Made by a program: the position numbers and the translations under genes | In this document: one piece after another, positions 12,433-37,200 of the stretch | How positions within the stretch are numbered: position 1 is the first letter of the stretch | Layout: the number at the start of each line of letters is the position of its first letter | The notes under the pieces: model-generated | Told to the model about the DNA's origin: nothing | The model's input: only the letters and a program-made list of their open reading frames with translations | The model's database searches: none | Assembly: GCA_905250075.1 (NCBI GenBank) | Contig: CAJNOP010000386.1 | Span: 124,001 to 188,000, forward strand | Origin: Rotaria sp. Silwood1 | Taxonomy: Eukaryota; Rotifera; Eurotatoria; Philodinida; Philodinidae | Direction: 5' to 3' | DNA: 64,000 nucleotides

Positions 12433-14496
12433 GAATTTTTTGTTGTTGTTGTTTGGTCGTTAGGAAAACAATAAAAAAAAAGAAAAGGATAATCAAATTC
12501 TTTTGTTCTATAGAAATAAACGATCATTTTCGAAACTTTTTCATTCAATCTTTATATTTAAAATGATATACTGTATTCAACACAACTATCTTATTTATAT
12601 CTACTTCGAAGACTTTTCATCAACATATATCACCTGTACACTGTAACAAGACAACAAACTTATTTTATCATAATTAGATACTTTCTACGACTATACATTA
12701 GATATGTCAGTATAATATCTTCAATCAAAAGTTTTGGTATTAAAATTAAGGTGAAAATAAAAGAGAATTTATTGAATTTAAAGTTTTATCAACAAAGTTC
12801 TTCTTATAAATCAATACGTATCATTTGTATTGAAATTTATTTCAAACTAAACTAATTTATATTTTGACAAAATTATCAGTGTTTGCTTTTCCTTCATTTA
12901 GAAAAGAAATTGTACGTGATACTCTCTTAAAAATGTCATAGGTCAATTGTCGCATAGCAGTTTTTGTGTATTTTAATAATGAATGAAGCAGAAATTTTCT
13001 TACAATAAAAGGTTATATGTATTGAGATTTGAATAAGATTGAACATGCTTATTTAGATTAAATTAACGTTCGATTAATATTCCAAATTGTATTTAAATTT
13101 TCTACAAAAGTATTGCTACACTCTAGTTTTGATGCTTTGTAGAAAAAATATCACTTGTTCAGAAAGAACAATGTGTTACTTTTTTGTTTGAGTTGAGGTT
13201 AATTATTATACAGAATCTATTTATTCTCAAGAAAGAACGAGGTCAATTCTACAAAAATGTGTAAAAACACGTTCATCATATCCAATCAATGTCATTATAC
13301 GAGTTTGTATGTCTAACAAAAATTACTACATCATTTTCACTTACATTTTATGCCTTTGGACTCCATGGATAATTTCATTTTTTATTGATTCTAGTAAAAT
13401 TTAAATTGACATAAATTAGCTTCGAGTAGTACATGTAAAATTAAGATTATCGTCTATTAATTCATTTTGCAGCTATTTTGTCGATAGAAATTTATTTATT
13501 AGAAAATAAGTACGAAACAAATAACATCTAGACAGAAATGAATATAAATGATAATCAATTTTTTCTCTAGTATTATAAAATCAATTAAATATGAGTTCAT
13601 GTCGAAAAATCCCAAAGAATATCTTTTGGCTATTAATATACATTTATCAATTATGCAAAGTCTACATTTCTAATGTGTTCTTAATGCGCTGCCAAACCTT
13701 GACAAAATATCAAATATAGTACCGCGCAACAGATGTAATTTAAACCATACAAAAATCGTCTGTAAATCTTCAGTAGTATCAAAAGATCAGCCATATACTA
13801 GCAATTAACCGATGACAGTTTTATACTTAAATGGTTAGATATCCTATGCACTCAGGTCGATCATTCCGACCGTCGAAAACGGCGTCTTATCTGGTCTGAC
13901 GGATTACGGCGTCGTTTTACATCGTTATTACGCCGTTTTATTGGACCTGGGAATATGTCTAGTCTTATTAATGTTCAATATAAAAATCATTTCTTGCTAA
14001 ATTCACGAAAGGTATGATTTCCTTCTCATTGAAAGCAATGAAGTAAGATGGTTTTACAGATTAGTATACATACTGGTCATCTATTCAATGTCGAAACATT
14101 AGCGACATCTTTACAAATCTGACATATTATTTTATGTTATTTATTTTTTTTTCTCATTACATTGTATATATCTGAGAATTTTTTCTTCAAACTTTTTTTA
14201 ATCGTATCTCTATTAACTTTAATCAAACAAAGATAAAGATGCATGTATAGAGTATAGATAATCCTTAATGGCCGAGACCATTGTATCGTATATTTTATCT
14301 AATATAATTACTACCTTCATTCTATTAATGTGTTCTGTTTTTTTGTTTATTTCTATATTTTATATCTATTTGAAAATTTATTTTAGTATAATTCGTCGAA
14401 TGAGACCCCTAAAAAGGATAATTTTTTATTATTAGCGTATTTTTTTTTTGACATTAAAAAAGAAAACATTTCGACATCCTTAATTTTTTATTCGAA
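12433..14496. other. Intergenic stretch before Argonaute with a GC-richer candidate upstream exon
   Basis: Mostly AT-rich without coding signs. At about 13855-14010 lies a GC-richer patch with repeated CGGCGTC-like words, ending in AAAG followed by gtatga, a plausible donor. It may be an untranslated first exon or promoter-proximal region of the Argonaute gene. The next coding ATG is 14497, behind a stretch with many stops. Confidence 0.35.
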
Positions 14497-25118
<10,622 letters not shown>

Positions 25119-28100
25119 TGTTTAGAATTATTCCTTTAATCCTAATGTTGCTCATATCTTTTTTTTTTTTTTCATCTATTTACTTGTCATCATTCTCTTT
25201 TGCTAGATCAATTTTCTCTCTCTCTCTCTCTCGCTATGTTTTATCTCAATAGATCAATTTAATGTATTTGTGTGTTCTTGTCACAAAAATTTTATTCTTC
25301 CTCATCTCGTCCATATTGATCTCCTTGCTTGTCTATGTATATATATATAAATTTCTAATATATAGTTTCCTCTTATATGCATGCGATTGACAATGCAATA
25401 GAGGTACTATTTACTCTTTATCACCGTCATAACTTGCCCTTCCTCCTTCTCCTCCCCCGATTCTCTTACTTCACACTTAGTTGTAGTTTTATTCACAACA
25501 GTGCAATTATTAAAGCTAAAAATAGTTACACACATATACACACAAATAGATTTTTGCAGTGTTTTATGCGCACTACTTGTCGTATAACAGTGTATATATA
25601 TATATATAGATAATTGTTGTTCGCAGTGATTCAGCCATCTCACAGAAAAAAAAAAAGCATCACTCTGTTATTGTTGTTTTCAAAAACAAAACACAAAAAA
25701 AAAAGTAGTGCTATTCTTAAACAGTGTGTGTGTGTGCATTTTCAAACTAACTGCAATAACGAATGATGATGGTGGAAACGAAAATCCTAAAGTCGAACAT
25801 CAATCTATTTCGTTTTTTTTTTTTTTTGTTCTCGATTTTTTTTTTTTCTTCTCTTGTCTATTTGTGTGTATATGTGTGCGCAGTTTCCCTTCTGTTCTTT
25901 CTCATAATGATTCTTTTTTATTCATATGCTATGCTATACCATAAGTGCATCGTTCCGATTTCCGAATGACAAAATAAAAAAAAATAAAAAAATAAAAACC
26001 AATCTGTCAGCATTTTTTTTTGTCTTTCTTTTGTTCTTCTCTTTACTTGTAACAGGAAAGAAAAGGTAACAACGCAAATGAAGACAAACAAAAAAATAAA
26101 ACACACTCATACATGCGTGTATGCTTGTAGAGAGAGTCAATATTCTCTGTGTTCTTCTTTTATTCTTTGTGTGTCTTAAATGAATTTATGTGAATGTGCC
26201 TCCTACTTTTTTCTTCTTCTTCTTTTTTTTTTTTTATCATTTCCTTTGTTGTTCTGATAACAAAGTGTTTAAATGATATTCCTAATTGATTTATTAAAAT
26301 ATAGTGTACAAGAAAAACATCGATTGAGTTTTTATTTTGTTCTTTTAAATATATAAATGGTAATGAGGTCAATCTGATGGAAATGTTATTCTATTAATTT
26401 GAATAAATTGTTGAAATATATGAGTAAATTATTGTTTTCAAAAAATTAAAAAAAAAAACAGAAGTGAAATGATATATTATTTAATTAATATAATTAAAGG
26501 ACTATTTTAAGAGCAAAAAAAGAAAAAAAAAACTAGATAGAATAATGTTGTTATTGAAAACAAAAATTTTTGTTTTTACATTGAATCAAGGTTATTTTTA
26601 TTCTTTCTTTTGTACATAAAAATAAGGAGAGAAACAGTTGTTATTTCTAGTATATATATATATATCAAATCATGGTTAGTCATTATTTTCAATTTATTAG
26701 GATAAGATATTATTCTTTTTAATAGTAAAAATTGAAATAATTAATGTTATATATTTTCAAGGAGACAATTAAATTTGGTATATCATCTTATCATATTTGA
26801 TTATATTTTTCAATAAATATGTTATTAACAAAAAGATGCGAATATTGATAGTTCTAATCCGTGTTATTCCAAGTATTGTAATGTCATACTAACCGACAAA
26901 TAATCCACTATTTTTATAATTAATAATGTGTTTTATAAAAAAAAAGAAAAAAATAGAAAGTTCCGACAACCTTTATGCTACAAATATTATCAACAATGAT
27001 CTTTATAATATAATTTTCTAATTGAGATGCTTCCGTTGGCTATGAGACAATAATACTCTCGTATGCAAATATGTCTTATTCAATTTTTAAAGATTCTTCA
27101 TATGATTCTCTGCAATCAAGTATGTCTTTGAATTTTTATTTCTTGACAAGAACATTCTGAAAGCTTGACAGACCAACAAAAAAAATAAAAGAATGACATC
27201 AGTCTTCGTGGTTTGAATTATTTCCAAAATAAACGAATAAAAACTATCGAAAGAACTAGTACTACTAGTTTTTTTATTCATCTTTAGTATCATTTACTGT
27301 TTATTATAATAATAAATTATTCAAATTAGAAAAAAAATTACACTTTAGTATGTCCTATTATGCAGGTCCGTAGATATTATCTTTTTTTGTTTCTTTAAAA
27401 CAATAGTAGAATAAAACATAATTGTTGGTTTATATGAATCAAAGATCGATATAGATAAACGTCAGAGTAAACGTTTATGTAAACATTTCTTCCTAGTAAA
27501 GTGTATTGAGTGTATTCTCTTCTTTTGCAAAAGAATTTGTCATAATATTAGATGCACTGTATTACGTTTCTTTTACTTCATCAAAGTAAGTCAGTGAGTA
27601 TAAATCATGTTGTCTCTCACTTTGTCCTTTGAGTATATATAACACTTATTATTCTCGTCAATAGTCGCCTATTTTTTTTTTGTTCTATTGATTTATTTTA
27701 ATACATGCAATGCTATGTATGTCTAGAAATACATAGTTAATAGGTAAAGATGCAATTGAGGGAAATACCATATTACTCATTGATCTGTTCGATGCACTTT
27801 TATGTATATATATATGAATAATTTCTATTTCTAGAATCTGCGTAAAATACAACCTTAGTAGAAGTTCTGCCTACTATTTTTTTTTTTTGTTTCCTTTTCT
27901 CTTATTCATTACTCAACAACGAAAATGACTAAACATCACGTGTAATATGCACGTGAGTCGAACAGAACCTGCGAACCTTGAAAAGAATAAAATGTAGAAT
28001 CGGTCTCAACGTTCTTAACCGACCTCTTTTTTTTTTTTCTTTTTTTCCTTTGATCGTTCTCTTTTCGTACTTTTTTTTTTATTATTACTTTTCTCTTGTC

Positions 28101-28709
28101 TATATTATATCAAACTGCGTCTTTCCATCGTTCGTTTGTCTCACAGTATTTTTCTTTTCTCTTGTTTTTTAGTTGCACTTTTAATATAACGTTTTATATA
28201 TGTGCTGTAAATTATAAATGTAAGTTGTTATATCAATACTAAATGTATGATTTTCTTTTTTCTCTTATATTATCTAAATAGTTATGATAATTATATTTGA
28301 TTTGATTTTTGTCTGATGTTATTGACAATATTTTATTCAAGGATATTATATTAGGGGTAAAATAATTATAAAAACAACTTAGATTTGACTTATCATCCTG
28401 AAAACAAATTTAAATCATAATCGTTAGAATCTACATCCGTGAATATATAGGACACGCAAGTATGCGTCTAGAAGCTCTTATTGTCCTTGATGGGCTTTCT
28501 TATGCAACCGCATTTCTCACTTCTACGATTTTTTTTTTCTTTTCTTTCCTTTTATTGTCAGCGTTCTCGGATGATGTCGACTAGATAGTGAATCGCAACT
28601 TAATAAGACATTTCATTTGACCGACATTCTTAGTTCATTATTATTAGACTATGCATGTTATTTTTTTCTAGATTATATTAATATAAGAATTTTGTCTTTC
28701 GAAAATAAA
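25119..28709. other. Argonaute 3' UTR and intergenic stretch before the nuclear receptor
   Basis: The region is dominated by T-rich and A-rich tracts, a (TC)n run at about 25213-25232 and TA repeats. Several 60-80 codon frames here are low-complexity and unconvincing. The first part should be the Argonaute 3' UTR, but I cannot place its end. No RNA gene recognised. Confidence 0.4.
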
Positions 28710-31284
28710 ATGCCAGAAAGTGGTTTAGTTATAAAAATTGGTGATGATAATGAAATCATAAATACAAAATCTATGGATTCAAATATATCATCAAAATCAA
28801 CAAAAATAAAACGTGCACGATTAACATTTCCATTTGGAGCTTGGTAAGAATTATATTATATAATGATAGAAAAATTATTAATACGCAATTTATTTTTTTT
28901 TTTTTAGTCGAGTATGTTCAGATTCGGCTACAGGAATTCATTATGGTATTGCAACTTGTGAAGGTTGTAAGGTAATAATATGAATAAGTCTATGAATATT
29001 AGAAAATTATATAGTACACATATAAAAATAATATTAAAACGTCTATTGACTTTAGATCATGAGTGAAGTTTTAATATTGCTCTAAAAAATATTGAAAATT
29101 TCTTTTTTTTTATTCGACTCAAAGGCACGTTATGATTTATTTTTATTTCTATTTTTAGGGTTTCTTCAAAAGAAGTATTCTACGTAAAGAAAAATATCGT
29201 TGCTATTTTGATAATGCCTGTCTCATTAACGTAGCGAATCGTAATCGTTGTAAAGCATGTCGTTTTCGTCGATGTATTGACGAAGGCATGTCTGTTGACG
29301 GTAAGTGTATAAAAAAAAAAATCTATTGAAAAAGGAAGAGAAGAATATATAAAACAAAAAAAAAATCTATTTTTATTTTAAAAGGTGTAAAAATGGGTCG
29401 TATACCAAAATTAGTTAAAGAACGAGCTTTAAAAGAATTAAAAGAACAAAAATTAAAAGAAGCAGCTGCTTTAGCTAAAGCTAATGCAGTACATGCAAGA
29501 GAATCATCTTGTTCATCATTATCAGATCATACTCTTGAAAATTATGATCCAAATACAATGGAAACAGGTATGAAAATCATATTTATTTTTTTTTTGTGTG
29601 TTCTTCGTAATAGTTCAGTTTTATTAATTAGATTCTATGGATTCACAAGGATCATCTATTCAACGAGATTGTGATCTAACAAATGCATATACAAATGATA
29701 GTTTCGAAGAAAAATTAATACTTAATTCTCCAACAAATAAAGATCAAGTACAAATTTTAAATAAGGTTAATTCGTCCATAGTTACTGAAGTTAAATCTTC
29801 ACAATTACAGTCTGATAATTCAATAAATATAACATCTCAATCAACATCCAATAGTCAAGAAAAAGAAAATACACAAACTATATATCGAACAAAATATCCA
29901 ACATTTTTACCAGATGATTTTACAGTTGATGAAACTGCTGATTCATCTCAACAAATAATAGATTTATTAAATGATGAAGAATTACAATGTGCTCTAACAA
30001 TAGCAAATAAATTAAGTGCAAATCCATCAACTTTAATTATTGAACTCAATGAAAAAGAAGCAAAATTTATTGGGTAATTTGAATTGACATATTACATTAT
30101 TTATCGAATATAGAATAGTTTGATCAATGATAGAATTTAATTTCGAGACAAGCTATCACATCGAATAGTTTTCTATATTACTCTTATCAAATATTTTCTA
30201 ATAGAATGATTTTTCTTTTTATTTAGATATCTTCGTCGAACAGCATACGAAGTTTATCTTCGACGTTCAAAACGACAAAAACAATTAATATCTCGAATGA
30301 ATAAAATGATTGAAAATAATATTCAAGAATATCCTGGTGATAATGCAACATTAGCTGAATTTTTCAATAGTATTCGATGTATGTTATAACAAAAAAAAAA
30401 AAACACAATCATTTCAAATAAAATATCATTTAAATTATTTGTTTTTTATCTTATAGTATGTTGTCAAGTATATACTCATTCAACTGTATTAAATGTTCAA
30501 GAGGTAATCTAAATTAAAAAAAAAAAACATTTTTTCTATTCATACATATTTTTCATAATTTAGTTACCTGGTATGAGAAATATAAGTTTAAAAAGTCTTC
30601 AAAAAATAATATCTTATCGAGGATTTGCCTGGTATTTGGTAAATAGTTTTATTGAAGAAAAAAAAACTATATCATAAAAAAAATTTTTTTCTTTTTTGTT
30701 TAGCTTAAATATCATGAATTATATAATGAAAATGGTCAATCATATTTTCTTGCACCAAATGGTTTTCAATGTACTCGTCATTGGTTGTATCAATTACATG
30801 GTGATGAATTAACTGATGCTATGTTTAGTTTTTGTCAACGTTTTCGTGATCTTCATTTAAATGAAAGAGAATTTTCACTTCTCTTACCATTACAAATGTG
30901 TTATTATGGTAAAATAATTTTTTTTTTTTTTTGATTTGATTATATTTATATGTAATATTTTTTTGGTTTTTTAGATGCAACTATGGAAGATAAACATGTA
31001 CCTCAAATGCTAAGATCTTGTTATCTTTATGCACTATATACAGAATTATGTCATAATCGTGGTAAAACTGATGGAATAATGATGTTTAAGAAAATTATGA
31101 AAGTTCGTTGATACAAAAACAAAAAATTTAATTGTATTTTTATTTAAAATATATTTATAGGTACTTGAACTTCTCAATCCACTAACTGATTTATATCAAA
31201 AAGAAGCTGCATCACGTATCTTAGCAGGTAATATTAAATTAAGATTTTTAAAATTTTAATTAAATAATTTTAATTTTAGTATAA
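28710..31284 (+). CDS. Nuclear receptor, NR1-like, LBD apparently lacking helix 12
   Basis: Exons 28710-28843, 28908-28971, 29159-29300, 29385-29567, 29632-30073, 30227-30378, 30457-30503, 30564-30638, 30704-30908, 30975-31102, 31161-31227 and 31280-31284 join in phase to 547 residues. Residues ~45-115 are a complete two-finger DNA-binding domain: C-x2-C-x13-C-x2-C with P-box CEGCKGFF, then C-x5-C-x9-C-x2-C (CYFDNAC...CKAC). The following GMSVDGVKMGRIPK resembles the NR1D/E75 extension, so it likely binds AGGTCA-type half-sites in the nucleus. A Ser/Asn-rich hinge of ~150 residues leads to a diverged ligand-binding domain; CQRFRDLHLNEREFSLLLPL fits helices 7-8. It stops just after helix 10/11 with no acidic AF-2 motif. 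The last coding exon is only 5 nt, making the stop across the junction. Retaining that intron would add about 10 residues, also without helix 12. AATAAA at 31380-31385. Confidence 0.88.
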
Positions 31285-34200
31285 AACTCGGGGTAAAATG
31301 TACATAGAAAATTTCCGTCTGATTTCTGTATAAATAGAAACAATAACTTTCAATATTCAAGTATGATCTCAACATTGACAATAAAGAAACATGTTTTGTT
31401 TACTTTTTTTTTTCTTCTTTTGTTTCTGTTGTCTACTTGTTTTTTGCAGTATTGCCATTGTTGCTTTCTTTTTTTTTGTTTTGGTTTTTGTTTTGTTTTT
31501 TGTTTCTCTTAAATTCACGCAGCGTAAAAAACTGTACCATATAGGTGTTTTTTTTTCAATGTTTATTCCGGTTAATAACAGCAAACAAAAAAAATGATTG
31601 CATTAAGCTCGCTGACTTCATTATAATGGATATTACGGTTCTTTTGCATTTATTTAGAAATGAAATCTTTGAATTGATTATTGACATTTAAATTTTTTCG
31701 AATACAAGGGCAATATGCCCATCGTTTGATACAAATTAACAAAGACATGTGTAGGATGTTTTTTTCTTTAATGTGGCATCAAAGTATTGACATGAATCTT
31801 ATTAAAAAATGCTGAATAATCATAACAAGCGTCATATTTTTATTATTTGCAAATGGAAAATATCGTACGATTATTTTTCATTTGTTAAGAAAGAAACGAG
31901 CACACGTTAACCTAAATGTTCTGTTCAAATGCAAGCTGTTACTCATTATATTTAACGGATATTATCTCTTTTTTTTTCTTTTGTCCTTGAGTCAAAAACT
32001 CATTTATGATCATTCAAGTTTTTCTTTTTTTTTCTTAATGTGATTATTTAGTTGTATAGCAAAGAAAAAAAGAAAAGAATAGACAATAATAATTTTTATA
32101 TCTAAAGAATGTCAATAGTTCTTTGAATGTCATGATGATAGTAACAGATACTGATCATAATAAATGATTTTTATAATTCAGATATTATTGTTAAAATTCA
32201 AAAAAAAAAAAGATGAAATAATAATTTTTAAGACATGATTTCCTAGTTCTCGTATAATCTTTATATGTTTCCTATTATATTACTTAGTAATTGTTTCAAT
32301 ATTATAAGAAATTCTAGACACATGAAAAACAAAAAAAAAAACGTTTCACCTACGCATTATTATATTTACTATGATTGTTGTGATTATTTGTATATGTCTA
32401 CGTTTTGTCCTTACTCTGTGAAAAAAAAAACAACGTCATGACTTTCCTCCTACTCATTTTTTATTATAATTTTTTTTATTCACGTGTTGATTTAGCCAAA
32501 AAAAAAAAAGAAAATTTTAAGATAGAGTTTAAACTATTTACATTATTGATCGAAATATCTTGTAAATTATTAATCAAAACAAAAAAAAGAAACATTCTTA
32601 ATTACCAAGGGAACATTTTAAAATCTTTGCAAATAAGAATTAAAATTGATTTCAATTATTCATAAATATGTATGTCAAAAAAAAAAAGAAAATATCTTAT
32701 TCATTTTGAATATTTTTTAATTCTATCATATAGATAGATGATTCATTATGAAATGTATAATAGTGAGAAAAATATATTCAATAAACGATTTGGTTGACTA
32801 AACACATATTTCAAATACTATTTGTAAGATATGATTATTGATTAGTACTTAATCATGTAAGGAGTATATTAAATAAAATAGATTAATATTTTAGATTGAA
32901 AAAATGATATTATTTATTTGCGATTTTCACTTATGAATATTATCTTGTGAGCAAGAAACATATTGTATTTACGTATTTATTCATTGTATTGAAGAATTAA
33001 CTAAATTATAGTATTTTCTTATATTATACTTATTTTATAAAAACATTTCAAATTATTTTCTAGTTATTAAATGAAATTCAAAGAAAAAAATAGATTCTAA
33101 AACTTCATCTTGATATTATTGAATTAGAAACAAAAAAAAAGAAAAGAGTAGATTATATAGTTATCTATTTTTAAATGATGATAATGAGATATTAAACGTC
33201 TCATTTTTATGTGACATACAATACTTCAGACTAACTTAAGCATCAAATATTATCTTTAAATCCCGGATCATTTCACCTAAATTTGAATAGAATTATGTCA
33301 GATTTTGAAAACAAAAAGACATCTAATGAAATGAAACGAGGTTAATCATAGAAATAATTTATATTATAAATATTTTGTACTTTATTATATTACGATCATA
33401 TTAATTCATCATTTTGATTGAGATACTTGTTTATTTTTATCTTTCGATAAAAATAGAAGGATGAATATCATTCACCTGTCTTTTTGATAATATTATTAGA
33501 ATTGATTGTTGAAGTAAAAAAAAATATTAATATGATTGTTAACACTATTTTCTTCGATCTAAAATAAGCTAACGAACTGTATGACGTCGTTTTTGTATAC
33601 AATCCTTGACAAGTTAGATATAGAACAAGTGTATTGCGTTTATTATTTATAATTTTTTAACAACTTCTATTTTCGCTTTTTTATTACTATGTACCGTATT
33701 TTCGGATATTTTTTTTAACATGTTTAGAACAAAAATCCTTGATGAAAACTTTTTCTTGAGGTTTTTTTTATTGTCCATGGTCACAATCTATCAACAAGTC
33801 ATTGAGAATAAATGTTCTATTGTATTACTTGTAATAAAAAAAAAACCAATTTTATTCAAGAAAGAAGAAAATGTAAATGTATTCAAATATAGCAAAAAAA
33901 AATGCGTTGATAAAAATACAAAAAAATTCGTTTGATGTTTTGAAAATATGCTGCCACAAAAATATAGATTACAACAGATGTGACCCACTCTCAATCTTTA
34001 ATGGAATATATGACCGTGGTTAAATTAATTATCTGTACTCTATGAAATGCTTCGTGATTAATTTTTTTCTTCTTGACACTTGATTCATAATTCTTAAAAT
34101 AAAGAATATAACGAATGTAAATCTTTAAACTTGAAGTCATTCATAAAAGAATTTAAAATATTGAAAATGATTTCTTATGAAGTAAAATATTAACAATGCC

Positions 34201-37200
34201 TTGATATTATTTTTTGCATTAGAATAACTTTCATGCTCTATATGTTAACAATAGTTTTTAATTCTAATACATAGATTACTGATGATTAGATTTCAAACGC
34301 ACTAACCTCAGAAGTTCATTAAGCACAACAATTTTCTTCTATGACTGGAAACCATACCGTCGGAATATAAAAAGAAAAGAACTTTGTTCTATTACACTAT
34401 CAAGTTCAAAAGAATCTTTGATCTTTTATTGAAACATTCTGATGATGAGAACTCACAGGTATAGTCTCACGTAACATATATATATTAGAATTAAAAATAA
34501 GGCTAATCTCATAGAATGGCTTGATATTAATTAGTTCTAATAAAATAATCTTAACGTATTGGGATCCGTTTTAATACTAACGGTAATCTGACACTTCATA
34601 CCATGAACATTGGGTTTTTTTTTCATGTGTCTATAATTAACTCAGACACCTTATTTCTTTTTTTTTTTAGATAAGATAGCTGATATGGGCTGAAATTCAT
34701 TATAATACTTAAAATTTAGAATTAACAAATGTGCCCATGAGATGGTGTTCTGATTCAGTTCAAACAAATTATTTATAAATATTGTCAGATCTTATTTAAT
34801 TCTATACAATTCACATATAATTTTGTAGAGTTGTTTTCTTTTTTTGAGAAATCTTTAGCTTATTTTCAATTTCTATCTGTTTGTTTTCTTCAAAAAGTCT
34901 TTTATTATGAATTCTTTATATATAATCATTAAACATTTACAAAAAAAACTAAAGAGAAATGCAAATATAAAAAAAACTAAGAAATAATTTAAAATAGCAC
35001 TAGAAACAAATATTAAATGAAACTATACTATGCGTAATGAAACAAGGAAAATGTAAATTTGACAACAGCAGATGAAATCAAGAACGATTACACTATACTT
35101 CAAGATCATGACGATATTTACTTCATAAAAAAAAAGCGAATTTGATATAATTTGAGTGTTGCCGAAATGAATCAAACGAACTTTCAATGACTGTACAAAA
35201 TTTTGTAAGAACTTGTTTGATTCGTACTAATAGGTTTTTCGTAGGATTATTATAATGAAAATTTTATAAGATTTTTTTTTAATAATTCCGTATCAAGAAT
35301 CTTATAATTAATATATGACTGAATTTTGCTTGAGTAACAGTTTAATGAGTTCTACATATTAAAAATAAAAAAATATACTTGACATGAAAAATAACTTTAT
35401 ATCAACAACAATGATCTCTTATGTATCTTTATTTAACGTACTTGAAATACAAAATTTATTTTTATTTTTTTTCATATAAGGTTAGATAGAACATGGCAAG
35501 TTGATTAAAAATAAATCTATTTTCATTTTATTCGAATAAGTTTTTTTTATTTTACGCGTAAATTTTCAATTTTTCTCGATGACTTACTTCCTTTGTTTTT
35601 TTGTAAAACAGGTCAATTTTTTTTAATAAACTGCAAAATTACAAGTTTTGTTTTTTTTTTTGTTTCTTTCAAATTACATAACGGTTTCTTTCAGACTCAG
35701 CATGTAAAATTGAATCTAGATAAGTTATTTATAAATGACATTCCTAAATTTAGTTTCTCATGCGGAGTTTTAAAGAGAAAATTTTAAAATTGAAAAGGAA
35801 AAGGAAAAAAAAAGAACCTTGACAATATGTCGGTTATCAAATATTGACCTATTTTTTCAACAAAAAAAAAAAAAGTAGGTCATCACGATAAACTAAAAAC
35901 TTCTGCGCAAAAAAACTCATTCGAATAAAATAAAAAAAATACAAAAGAACGCATTTATTTTTTTTGATCAACTCATCAAGCTCTATCCAACCATAGATAA
36001 AAATAGAAAAACAAATACTACTTTAATTTTTATATTTCCGACAACTTATCGAATAATGTAACAGTTGATTCAATATGTCATCATTGTTACTCTCTCTCTC
36101 TCCCTTTTATAAAATTCAATTAGCATTTTAATTATTCATTCAAATGTAAGGAAATCCTCTATAGATTCATTTTGATATTTTATTACATATTCAAGCATGA
36201 ATATCAATCAAATAAAGTATTTATTTAATCAATCAAAAAGAAAAAGAAAGTCTATTTTTACATAAAAAGAATTCTATCACGTGAAATGAGTTCTTACTGA
36301 ATGACATTTTTGAAGTGTAGGCATGACACAATGAGCTTTGTTACTTATTAATTTTAATAGTAATTCTGCAAGTTTTATCGTGTTGAAGAATAAACATAAA
36401 TTAAATTTAGTTTTTTGTACTCTAAATTAAGCATATTTACTTAGTAAATAATATTCGTATGAACACTCCGGGATTGATGAAATAATTCATACGAAACAAA
36501 AAAAAAACAAAATACAATAATTGAATGTCGAAACTAATCTTGACTTCATGTGTTGAGATATTTGTATAATTCATATTGAATAAAAAATCGTCGATTATCT
36601 TCGGATGATCGTTCATGCGAACACGGCAGATGATCACTCTGTTAGTTTACAACAATGATTTAGAGAGTCTCAATGTTATTTATTGAATCATATGGTTTTA
36701 TTAGTTGTCTTATTTGATCTATTGATTTAAGTATCAACATTATTTATGACAATCTAGAGGGATTTATGAAACAACACATTGAGTAAATGTTACTTTTATA
36801 AAAGACTGTCATATAACATTTAACGAATTTATATCTCAAAAACTTGTATTTATAAAATGAATTTATAGTCATTAGTCTATGTAATAAATATTGAATTATT
36901 TATTATACTTTCACATAAAAATTACCATAAAATATTTTTACAAAAGATTAACTGTCTAATAAATATTCTATTATATTTAGCGATATTGCTTCATATAATT
37001 ATTTTTCTACAATCCATAGAGAGATCTATCCATTGCTGTTGATAATACTTAGTCTTATCAATACGTACAGAATCTTTATTATTATACTACAATATGTATA
37101 TGCAAACTAAATACTCTATGCAGATCGGTGCGACTAAAAAGTTTGAAAATTCTCACAGAAAGTATTTTTATTCTCGAAATACTAGCATTAATGACGAACG

